Shown here: one piece after another, positions 1-5,705 of the stretch
How the letters are laid out: each line of letters opens with the position of its first letter
Numbering within the stretch: position 1 is the first letter of the stretch
DNA from: Candidatus Poribacteria bacterium
GTDB taxonomy: Bacteria; Poribacteria; WGA-4E; PCPOR2b
Assembly: GCA_027296925.1 (NCBI GenBank)
Contig: JAPUIP010000205.1
Span: 1-7,259 of the forward strand
Direction of reading: 5' to 3'
DNA: 7,259 bases
Position numbers and translations under genes: made by a program
The notes under the pieces: model-generated
What the model was told of the DNA's origin: nothing
What the model saw: only the letters and a program-made list of their open reading frames with translations
Database searches by the model: none

Positions 1-371
1 CGATAAACATAAGCGGGCACAGCAGATTGCACCTTTTCTTTGGGAACAGGCTGAATGAGGGTGTTGCAATCCAGACATCGCGTAAAAAAAGAATTGCGAT
101 TGAGCTTCAAGTTGAATGCCTGAATCACCTGTTTGAATTGCTCGATCGGATCTTGAGTGGTGAGCAAGAGACAGTGTTCGACTATGCGCCGTCTGGAAAA
201 TCCGCGATCGCGGGTCAGAATCACCCGATCCTCACGCAGTGCTTTGAGGGCAAGCTGCGTGTCAGTCGCGGGAGATTGGTAGGCAACATCATATCCTAAA
301 ATGCGCAGCCACTTACCGAGCTTTGCAACGTTTTCATCGGCGAGGAATTTCGGACCTGGAACATCTGCCAT
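1..371 (-). CDS. Mut7-C RNase domain protein (C-terminus cut by window edge)
   Basis: 123 codons are visible; the gene continues past the left edge. The start is the ATG at 371, with AGAGG six bases upstream. The translation opens with a PIN-like core: FLADENVAKLGKWLRILGYD (residues 9-28), carrying acidic D12 and E13, then ILTRDRGF (51-58) with D55. This matches the Mut7-C family, predicted nucleases with a PIN-like fold and a C-terminal zinc ribbon. The first half of the ribbon is seen as C99-x-x-C102-N, followed by the family's VPAYVY stretch (118-123); the second CxxC should lie just outside the window. The expected role is RNA cleavage in the cytoplasm; the physiological substrate of stand-alone members is not established. 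It is transcribed divergently from phyH and has its own promoter. The family call is firm; the RNase activity is inferred from the family. Confidence 0.88.
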   Translation of the reverse strand, partial: MADVPGPKFLADENVAKLGKWLRILGYDVAYQSPATDTQLALKALREDRVILTRDRGFSRRRIVEHCLLLTTQDPIEQFKQVIQAFNLKLNRNSFFTRCLDCNTLIQPVPKEKVQSAVPAYVY

Positions 372-443
372 AACTTACCTCTTCAGAACCGGTCTGGTAG
401 CAATCGAAACCGAGATCGCCAACCGCCGGAATGGTTGCGATTT

Positions 444-472
444 ATTGTAGCGGAATTTGAGAAATTTTGCAA
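444..472 (-). promoter_or_regulatory. Sigma70-type promoter for the Mut7-C gene
   Basis: On the minus strand, TTGCAA (472-467) and TACAAT (449-444) are separated by exactly 17 bases; each differs from consensus at one or two positions. Transcription would start near 437, giving a leader of roughly 65 bases before the ATG at 371. This is the best-matching two-box promoter I found in the window. It is a prediction from sequence only. Confidence 0.65.
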
Positions 473-492
473 CTGCTAAGTTGGGTTTGATC

Positions 493-521
493 TTGCGCCC
501 TCTGTTTCTTCATGTTACCAT
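493..521 (+). promoter_or_regulatory. Possible plus-strand promoter toward phyH
   Basis: TTGCGC (493-498) and TACCAT (516-521) are 17 bases apart, and the second box is preceded by TGT, an extended -10 signature (TGn). Both hexamers are imperfect. It would drive the gene stump at 620-748 and the phyH-rfaE2 unit, leaving a long leader of about 245 bases before phyH. Confidence 0.3.
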
Positions 522-619
522 TATGAACCATCGATCCGCAACGGAAGTTCGGAAATTCCTCAAAGTGATGAGCCACCAAAAAAAAGGAAAATCATCAAAA
601 ATGAGCCAATCAAACATAG

Positions 620-748
620 ATGCGGTATATGCCGGCGAATGTGCGTTGCAACGACGTTTCGCTGAAACGCGATCACCATATCTATCTGCTGCGCAGCGAG
701 GATCGGACGGATGGCTTTAACACCTACACCCCGGTGCCAGAATGGTAA
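620..748 (+). pseudogene. Probable 3' stump of a lost gene upstream of phyH
   Basis: The frame running to the TAA at 746-748 is open for 42 codons. It reads like the C-terminus of a real protein, including DHHIYLLRSEDRTDGFNTY and a final TPVPEW. Codons in the last 35 positions look like those of the neighbouring genes. The ATG codons at 620 and 629 have no ribosome site in front, and stops at 602 and 617 close the frame upstream. The TAA lies 26 bases before the phyH start, a spacing typical of adjacent operon genes. I infer the end of a gene that once preceded phyH and whose 5' part is gone. An ATG at 601 opens a different frame (MSQSNIDAVYAG) that could join this one after a frameshift. I do not recognise the family. 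A genuine 42-residue protein is possible but less likely. Confidence 0.4.
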
Positions 749-774
749 CGCTGGACTTTGGTGGGAGAGGAAAT

Positions 775-1520
775 ATGCTAAACCCTGATCAGGTGATGGA
801 TTTCGATCGACATGGTTTTGTTTTGGTCAAAGGAATGTTTTCCGGTGAAGAGGTTGAGATCTTACTCAAAGCCGTCCATGAGGCGTCGCGGGTGGAAGCG
901 GATACGTTTGAGGCACGCGATGTAGACGGCAATGTGTCCCGATTATCGCTCTGGAAGGACATCGGGGAGATGCTTTTGGCGCCGTTTCAGGGAGTCCGCG
1001 TATCGTCAATTCGGTGCGGATGTTGCTTCGGGAAGAGCCCTACCACTGGCACAGCAAAGTCATGCTGAAAGAGGCGGAAAAAGGCGGTGCGTGGGAATGG
1101 CACCAGGATTACGGATACTGGTATCACGACGGCTGTCCATATCCGCGGATGGTCTCCGCCATGCTGGCGCTGGACGAGGCCACGCGAGAGAACGGTTGTT
1201 TGAAAGTGATGGTTGGCTCGCATCTGCTTGGACGACTTGAGCACGGACGCGAGGGCTCTCAGATGGGCGCGGACCCACAACGGGTAAAAGCCCTTGAGGA
1301 CAAGCTACCGATCCTTTACGTCGAAGCGAAGCCGGGAAGTGTGCTATTCTTCCATTGCAATCTGTTGCACGCTTCCGAGCCGAATTTTTCCGAGCGTCCA
1401 CGCATCGCCTATATCTGCTGCTACAATGCGCTTTCTAATATTCCCGTTATCGGTGAAGGGCATGGCAAACCGGTTCGCATTCAGTCGGTCTCCGATGACG
1501 CGATTCTTCGATTCGCCTGA
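775..1520 (+). pseudogene. PhyH-family Fe(II)/2-oxoglutarate dioxygenase, broken by a one-base frameshift
   Basis: The start is ATG 775, with GAGAGG four bases upstream. The gene reads in one frame to about 969 and then one base back to the TGA at 1518-1520. Joining the frames at 969 gives a continuous 248-residue protein whose junction reads LWKDIGE|DAFGAVSGSPR. Frame 1 alone continues only to 1068 and lacks the active site. The joined protein has the PhyH iron ligands H110 and D112 (WEWHQDYGYWY, 107-117) and distal H199 (LLHAS). R210 in RPRIAYICCYNA is the likely 2-oxoglutarate arginine. Other conserved pieces are ENGCLKVMVGSH (139-150) and PGSVLFFHCN (187-196). Such enzymes hydroxylate or otherwise oxidise small molecules; the substrate cannot be told. 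It sits 18 bases before rfaE2. Everything outside the break looks intact, so the deletion is either recent or a sequencing or assembly error. Confidence 0.87.
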
Positions 1521-1538
1521 AGGCTATGAGGTCTTAAT

Positions 1539-2033
1539 ATGCCGAGAAAGAAAATCTATCCACGGGATCAACTCCCCGAAATTGTCCACCGCGCAAAAGC
1601 GCAGGGGCAGGTCATCGTGACGACCAACGGCTGTTTCGATGTGCTGCACGTTGGGCATTTGCGTTACTTGCAGGCGGCGCGAGAACTCGGCGATCTGCTC
1701 ATTGTCGGTCTCAACAGCAATTCCTCCGTTCGTGCGCTAAAGGGAGAAAGCCGTCCCCTCGTCCCCGAAGGAGAACGTGCTGAAATGTTGGCGGGGTTGA
1801 CATGTGTGGATTACATCACGATTTTCTCGGAACCAGACCCAATTGCGCTGTTGTCTGCCCTCAAGCCGAACATCCACGTCAAAGGCGGGGACTACACGAT
1901 TGAGCAGGTGATCGAGCGGGAGGTCGTCGAAGCGAACGGCGGTAAGGTCGTGGTTGGGTTGAACGTTCCGGGCAAATCGACAACAGATCTGATTCAAACG
2001 ATTTGTGAAAGATACGGCGTTAAGGATGAGTGA
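1539..2033 (+). CDS. rfaE2: D-glycero-beta-D-manno-heptose 1-phosphate adenylyltransferase (RfaE2/HldE-C type)
   Basis: A 164-residue single-domain cytidylyltransferase-fold protein. It contains TNGCFDVLHVGHLRYL (29-44) with the nucleotide-binding HxGH at 37-40, VGLNSNSSVRALKGESRP (56-73), the KGGDY motif (115-119) and the C-terminal GKSTTDLI (145-152). These are the signatures of the RfaE domain II family, which uses ATP to adenylate heptose 1-phosphate and make ADP-heptose for the LPS inner core in the cytoplasm. The length equals the adenylyltransferase half of HldE, so the kinase half must be encoded elsewhere, as in lineages with split rfaE1/rfaE2. The start at 1539 has GAGG seven bases upstream. 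It follows phyH by 18 bases and probably shares its transcript. Some relatives act on other sugar phosphates, so the exact substrate is inferred. Confidence 0.9.
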   Translation: MPRKKIYPRDQLPEIVHRAKAQGQVIVTTNGCFDVLHVGHLRYLQAARELGDLLIVGLNSNSSVRALKGESRPLVPEGERAEMLAGLTCVDYITIFSEPDPIALLSALKPNIHVKGGDYTIEQVIEREVVEANGGKVVVGLNVPGKSTTDLIQTICERYGVKDE

Positions 2034-2104
2034 GAAAGCCCATGCGACTCAAAGGCTACATGCTGTCAACGCATACCCCAGAGTCATCAGCGGTGGGCTC
2101 GTCA
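2034..2104. other. Short convergent spacer with an imperfect inverted repeat
   Basis: This spacer separates the ends of rfaE2 (plus) and the AAC(3)-like gene (minus). Complementary arms agccca (2037-2042) and tgggct (2094-2099) enclose a second pair, gactc (2046-2050) and gagtc (2081-2085), leaving a loop of about 30 bases. It could be a weak two-way terminator, but the arms are interrupted and no T-run follows on either strand. Confidence 0.2.
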
Positions 2105-2833
2105 TCATCTCAAATAAAGAGCGGGATTGCGCTTGACCTCGCACACGAGCGTGTCGAGATATCGCTGAATCTTGAAAAGCCGGCAATCGACATCGCCTAC
2201 CAAACCCCGGTTCAGGGTGCCTACCCGGTCCCAGAACGCCCCAAGCGCCGGTCGTGAAAGCGCAGGGTACTTCGCTTCCGTATCCTGATTCAGTTGCTCG
2301 TTCCAAAGAATGACCTCCACAAAATGGATGTAGGTCGAGGTATCATAATCCACGCCGAGCATGAGGAGTTTTCCATCAGCTTGATGGGCTTTGTACATCG
2401 GCGAATGCGAGCCGTAAGTGTTCCCCCATGGCTCGCGGTCCCAGGGTGATTGGTAGCCCTCGCGGCGGAGATGCTCAGATACGAACGCCTTCGCCCTCTT
2501 TCCGCGGGCTGCAACGGAGTGAGAGTAGTGATCAGAGCGATACGTGCCGGGCATTCGCCAGAAGTACTCTGTGATCCATCCGACGGTGGACGGTGTGGTG
2601 TCGATATTCCAAGTTTTTGCCCGCTTCTCGGATGCGACGAGGTTAAAAGAGGGCATCAGGATGAGTCCTTCTGGACCAACGGTATCCTCCAGTGCGCCGA
2701 CCACCGTTTCTACCCCGCCATCAACGGGGCCGAGGCTTTTGAAGGATGAGTGAATGAAGAGGATATCTCCCGAACTGACGCCTAGATTTGATAGGTCCTG
2801 TGTTAGTTTTTCGCGTGTATGAGGTATTGTCAT
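2105..2833 (-). CDS. AAC(3)-family (aminoglycoside 3-N-acetyltransferase-like) acetyltransferase
   Basis: 242 residues from the ATG at 2833. An in-frame TTG lies directly upstream at 2836. GGAG sits 13 bases from the ATG and 10 from the TTG, so either start is possible. Family signatures in order are DILFIHSSFKSLGPVDGG (23-40), LILMPSFN (57-64), DHYSHSVAARGKRA (101-114), GSHSPMYK (141-148) and LLMLGVDYDTSTYIHFVE (156-173), with H170 and E173 in the conserved H-x-x-E. The AAC(3)/YokD family transfers acetyl from acetyl-CoA to an amino group; classic members modify aminoglycosides, but many chromosomal members have unknown substrates. The gene lies about 25 bases after pepF on the same strand, with no integron, transposase or other resistance gene nearby. 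A housekeeping or secondary-metabolite role is therefore as likely as resistance. The fold is firm; the substrate is open. Confidence 0.87.
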   Translation of the reverse strand: MTIPHTREKLTQDLSNLGVSSGDILFIHSSFKSLGPVDGGVETVVGALEDTVGPEGLILMPSFNLVASEKRAKTWNIDTTPSTVGWITEYFWRMPGTYRSDHYSHSVAARGKRAKAFVSEHLRREGYQSPWDREPWGNTYGSHSPMYKAHQADGKLLMLGVDYDTSTYIHFVEVILWNEQLNQDTEAKYPALSRPALGAFWDRVGTLNRGLVGDVDCRLFKIQRYLDTLVCEVKRNPALYLR

Positions 2834-2859
2834 CAAATTTGCGTCGCTCCAAAATCGAA

Positions 2860-4647
2860 TCAGTCTTCGTCCGCTAATGCCTTCGCCTGCTCAACGCGCT
2901 GCCGAATCAGATCACAGCCGCCTTGCCAGAAATCGCGAGAAGCGATATCAATGCCCATGTCAGCGACCAGCCGTGCGGGAGCAGCCGAACCGCCGGCACT
3001 TAACAGGTCGAAGTAACGCAGCACAAACGACTCACCATCACGCTGATATTGCGCGTAGAGGGACAACACCAGTAATTCGCCAAAGGCGTAGGCATAGACG
3101 TAAAATGGCATACGATAGACGTGCGGAACGTAAAGCCACCACCACTTGTGTTCGTCACCTAGCGTCAGCGAGTCGCCAAACATCTCCTGCATCGTGCGCT
3201 GCCAGATTTCCCCGTAGGCCTCGGCGGTCTGTTCGCCTTTTTCGCGGCGTAGACGATGTGCGTCCTTCTCAAAGCGATACATCGCAATCTGGCGGAACAC
3301 CGTGGCGAAAGTGTCTTCAATTTTGTTACACAGCAGCGCCAATCGCTCTTGTGGCGAAGATAACGTACTTTGCAGCTTGTCGAACACCAACATCTCCCCG
3401 AAGGTGCTCGCAGTTTCCGCCAGCGGCAAGACGGGGTGATAATTCAGCAGATTCTGCTTGCTGGCAAACACATCATGAACGCCATGTCCTAATTCGTGTG
3501 CCAGCGTCATGACATCGCGGGGGGCACCGACGTAGTTCATGAACACGTAAGGGTGCAGGTCGGGTGTGATGCCCGCGCAAAAAGCTCCGCCCCGTTTACC
3601 GACGTGCGGTGCGGCATCAATCCAGCGTTGGCTGAAGAACGGCTCGGCAATTTCCGACAATCGCGGTGAAAACTTTCCGAAGGCATCCAACACAATTGTC
3701 TTGGCCTCATCAAACGAGAGTGTGGTACGCTCACTGGTGACGGGGGCGTACCGATCATAGTGGGTCAACTCCTCCAACCCCAATAGCCGCTGCTTGAGGC
3801 GATAATAGTCGGCAACAACAGTGCAGTTTTCCAAGCACACGTCTACGACCGTGTTGACCACTGCCTCGTCTACCTCATTGTCGAGATGCCGCTCGGCTTC
3901 GGGTGACGCAAATCCCCGCAGTCGATCCATGGTCTGCTTCTCGTGGAGGAGTGTATTGAAGGTGAAAGTCAGCACATGAGTGGCTTGCTTGAGCGTATCT
4001 GTCAAGGCAGCAGCGGCGGCTTTGCGCGTTTCTCGGTCGGGGTCCAAAAAGAGCGCAAGCACCTCGCTTTGCGTCAGCTCCTTTCCGTCGACATGAAAGG
4101 TTTGCCGGGCTGTGACTTCAGTAAATAGTCGCCCAAACGCTCGGCCGCGTGTGTTGGCGGTCTCCTCCAGAATTTTTTCTTCCGCCTCACTCAGGTGATA
4201 CGCCGCCAAGGCGCGTTGATGTTCAAGGTAATGGCGGTAGGGCACGAGTTGTGGCTCGCCGATGATGCGGTCGAACGTATCCTCCGGGATGTTCCCGATT
4301 TCGAGGTCCAAGAAGATCAGATGCGTTGACGCAGCTGACCCGACTTCGTGGGTTCGCTGCAAGAGCGCACCACGTTGGGCATCGGTGGTGTCGGTCGAAA
4401 ACAGCAGATTGGCAAATGCGCCCGGCTTGTACTGCACACGCATCAGCGCTTCATACTCCTCTAACGCCGCACCCAGCAAGTCGGCGGTCACATCCGCGCA
4501 AGCGATGCGCCCTTTGTACTTCTTCTCAAATGTCGCGGCTTGACTCGCCAACCCATTCAAGTCCGCATCCAACTGTGGGTCATCAACACCTGCGTAAAGA
4601 TCTGATAAATTCCATGTTGGTAAACTGTTCGTATTTTCAGTGCTCAT
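2860..4647 (-). CDS. pepF: Oligoendopeptidase F, M3 family zinc metallopeptidase
   Basis: 595 residues, the usual length for PepF/M3B. The start is ATG 4647 with AAGGA seven bases upstream. The zinc site is HELGH (384-388), with H384 and H388 as ligands and E385 as catalytic base. E411 in LAETASTFGEML is the expected third ligand. The C-terminal HVYRMPFYVYAYAFGELL (509-526) carries the tyrosine-rich substrate and transition-state motif of the family. The N-terminal half is helical and charged, with no signal peptide, so the enzyme acts in the cytoplasm. M3B enzymes cut short peptides, typically up to about 20 residues, and serve peptide recycling. The AAC(3)-like gene follows after about 25 bases and is probably cotranscribed. 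The leader contains two mutually exclusive hairpins. No frameshift or missing catalytic residue is visible. Confidence 0.95.
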   Translation of the reverse strand: MSTENTNSLPTWNLSDLYAGVDDPQLDADLNGLASQAATFEKKYKGRIACADVTADLLGAALEEYEALMRVQYKPGAFANLLFSTDTTDAQRGALLQRTHEVGSAASTHLIFLDLEIGNIPEDTFDRIIGEPQLVPYRHYLEHQRALAAYHLSEAEEKILEETANTRGRAFGRLFTEVTARQTFHVDGKELTQSEVLALFLDPDRETRKAAAAALTDTLKQATHVLTFTFNTLLHEKQTMDRLRGFASPEAERHLDNEVDEAVVNTVVDVCLENCTVVADYYRLKQRLLGLEELTHYDRYAPVTSERTTLSFDEAKTIVLDAFGKFSPRLSEIAEPFFSQRWIDAAPHVGKRGGAFCAGITPDLHPYVFMNYVGAPRDVMTLAHELGHGVHDVFASKQNLLNYHPVLPLAETASTFGEMLVFDKLQSTLSSPQERLALLCNKIEDTFATVFRQIAMYRFEKDAHRLRREKGEQTAEAYGEIWQRTMQEMFGDSLTLGDEHKWWWLYVPHVYRMPFYVYAYAFGELLVLSLYAQYQRDGESFVLRYFDLLSAGGSAAPARLVADMGIDIASRDFWQGGCDLIRQRVEQAKALADED

Positions 4648-4670
4648 TAGGCTATCCTTACGTTAAGATT

Positions 4671-4698
4671 GCTTGTCTGAGGAGGGACAAGCTTCCCT
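4671..4698 (-). promoter_or_regulatory. Two competing hairpins in the pepF leader
   Basis: A perfect 7-base inverted repeat, gcttgtc (4671-4677) and gacaagc (4686-4692), encloses an 8-base loop. On the pepF-sense strand the loop reads CCTCCTCA, which is complementary to a Shine-Dalgarno core. A second stem, aggga (4683-4687) with tccct (4694-4698), shares bases with the first, so only one can form at a time. The elements end 24 bases upstream of the pepF start. Alternative folding could influence translation, but no T-run makes this a classic attenuator. It may also simply end pcm transcription. Confidence 0.35.
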
Positions 4699-4720
4699 TC
4701 AGTCACTGCTTACCGCGCCC

Positions 4721-4804
4721 TCACCAGAGTGGTAGATACGGGGACCAGCCCCGCCGTTGCTCATCCTGGAACTCATCAACATCAACGATTTTTATGAAGT
4801 GGCC
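4721..4804 (-). pseudogene. Short coding-like scrap between pcm and pepF
   Basis: Between two in-frame stops the minus strand encodes 27 residues that look protein-like: GHFIKIVDVDEFQDEQ followed by RRGWSPYLPLW. There is no ATG, GTG or TTG start. An ATA codon at 4795-4793, directly before the KIVDVDEF stretch, sits where a start methionine would be expected and could be a mutated ATG. I read it as a possible 5' remnant of a lost gene. The stretch includes a 5-base hairpin (cgggg 4739-4743 with ccccg 4749-4753) that has no T-run. The family is not recognised, and chance is a real alternative at this length. Confidence 0.25.
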
Positions 4805-4817
4805 TCATTGCCGATTG

Positions 4818-5549
4818 CTAATGCTTTCCGGTCAGCGGAACAAACCGCACCGGCATCACCTGTTTCGTTTTGATGACGCCGTCCGCCGTTTTGCTTATGA
4901 GTGTCAAATTCTGTATCTGGAATCGCCCACCCACCGGAGTGCACATGACGCCCCCCGGCTTGAGTTGCTGTACCAATGGTGGCGGGATGTGATCTGGCGC
5001 GGCGGTGACGATGATTGCATCATACGGCGCATGTTCCTTCCACCCGAAGTAGCCGTCCGCAATTTTGACCGTCGCGTTCTTATAGCCAAGACGCTTCAGA
5101 CGCTTTGTCGCATCCTCGCCGAGTTCCTTGATAATTTCGATCGTATAGACATGATTGACAAGCTCCGCCAAAACAGCGGCCTGATACCCCGAACCGGTAC
5201 CAACTTCGAGGACTTTGTGCGTTTTCTGGAGCTTGAGCAGTTCAGTCATATATGCAACAATATACGGCTGCGAAATCGTCTGATCATATCCGATCGGCAA
5301 GGGTGAATCGAAGTAAGCCTGAGATTTGCGTTTGTCGGGGACAAATTCATGGCGCGGAATACGGCGCATCACTTCCAGAATTTGCTGGTCTTTGACGCCG
5401 ATCCGGCCATCTGTGACCGTCCGCCAGTCGATCTGGGTCTTGACCATAAACTCGCGATCTGCCGCGTAATCGCGATCGCCAACTCCGAGTTCCGGTATGG
5501 TCATCAATAATATCAGTAATGCGGCAAGAATGAAAGCGCTCGATTTCAT
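4818..5549 (-). CDS. pcm: Exported protein-L-isoaspartate O-methyltransferase
   Basis: 243 residues, longer than the roughly 210 of cytosolic Pcm because of an N-terminal extension. Residues 1-22 (basic K2, then FILAALLILLMTIPELG) form a signal peptide or membrane anchor, so the enzyme is expected in the periplasm. The start is ATG 5549 with GGAG seven bases upstream. PIMT signatures are IPRHEFVP (64-71), IGYDQTISQPYIVAYM (86-101), the SAM-binding motif VLEVGTGSGYQAA (113-125), E138 after the next strand, DGY (165-167) and YDAIIVTAAPDHIP (176-189) ahead of LKPGG (196-200). The enzyme methylates isoaspartyl residues in ageing proteins with SAM so that they can revert to aspartate. Periplasmic location raises the question of SAM supply, and a membrane-anchored cytosolic topology cannot be excluded. 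It has its own predicted promoter at 5670-5678. The SAM-binding gene 5706-7259 lies immediately upstream. Confidence 0.93.
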   Translation of the reverse strand: MKSSAFILAALLILLMTIPELGVGDRDYAADREFMVKTQIDWRTVTDGRIGVKDQQILEVMRRIPRHEFVPDKRKSQAYFDSPLPIGYDQTISQPYIVAYMTELLKLQKTHKVLEVGTGSGYQAAVLAELVNHVYTIEIIKELGEDATKRLKRLGYKNATVKIADGYFGWKEHAPYDAIIVTAAPDHIPPPLVQQLKPGGVMCTPVGGRFQIQNLTLISKTADGVIKTKQVMPVRFVPLTGKH

Positions 5550-5603
5550 AGTGTGTCTCCAGTTTATTCAGTAGTGAGAATTCGGGGTGAATGTTATCTA
5601 AAT

Positions 5604-5616
5604 TCGTTGCCAACGA
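5604..5616. promoter_or_regulatory. Small perfect dyad in the pcm leader
   Basis: tcgttg-c-caacga is a 6-base inverted repeat around a single base. It lies about 55 bases upstream of the pcm start and about 55 bases downstream of the predicted -10 box. The one-base centre is too tight for an RNA hairpin, so a protein-binding operator is the more natural reading. Such short dyads also arise by chance. Confidence 0.2.
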
Positions 5617-5669
5617 TCTCTCGACAGACCAAAACGTAATCAGATTGAGCAACTCATGTCGTAGACCAT

Positions 5670-5678
5670 ATTATATCA
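5670..5678 (-). promoter_or_regulatory. Extended -10 promoter for pcm
   Basis: The minus strand reads TGATATAAT: a consensus TATAAT (5675-5670) with the TGn extension directly upstream. At the usual 17-base spacing the -35 box is poor (CGGAAT), which is common for extended -10 promoters. Transcription would start near 5663, giving a leader of about 115 bases. It lies only about 30 bases past the stop codon of the upstream gene, so pcm may also receive read-through. Confidence 0.55.
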
Positions 5679-5705
5679 CAAATCCCTTGACGATTCCGCA
5701 ATGTC

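Larger units (their letters stand above)
372..619. other. Divergent intergenic region, Mut7-C gene / phyH side
   Basis: This stretch separates the Mut7-C gene from the phyH side. It holds the Mut7-C ribosome site and 5' leader, a minus-strand promoter (444-472), a weaker plus-strand promoter candidate (493-521) and a run of eight A at 578-585. An 8-base direct repeat, atgagcca, occurs at 568-575 and 601-608. The second half is A-rich and unlike the coding sequence that follows. No RNA gene or convincing protein gene is seen here. Confidence 0.6.

Noticed and set aside
457..720. 87-codon plus-strand open frame upstream of phyH
   Set aside because: It starts inside the Mut7-C promoter, has no ribosome site, and its second half reads the coding-like stump 620-748 in the wrong frame.
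966..980. Programmed -1 frameshifting to express phyH
   Set aside because: No canonical X-XXY-YYZ slippery heptamer lies at the junction and no strong downstream structure was seen. The junction is best explained by one missing g.
1060..1401. Minus-strand open frames overlapping phyH
   Set aside because: They are antisense to a conserved PhyH catalytic domain and show no motif of their own.
2042..2257. Plus-strand open frame starting with ATG just after rfaE2
   Set aside because: Most of it is antisense to the 3' end of the AAC(3)-like gene; it has no ribosome site and no recognisable domain.
4739..4753. GC-rich hairpin as a pcm terminator
   Set aside because: The stem is only 5 bases and no T-run follows on the minus strand.
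4326..5306. Long (326-codon) plus-strand open frame across pepF, the spacer and pcm
   Set aside because: It is antisense to two firmly identified genes, low in recognisable motifs and rich in Arg, His and Ser as expected for a shadow frame.
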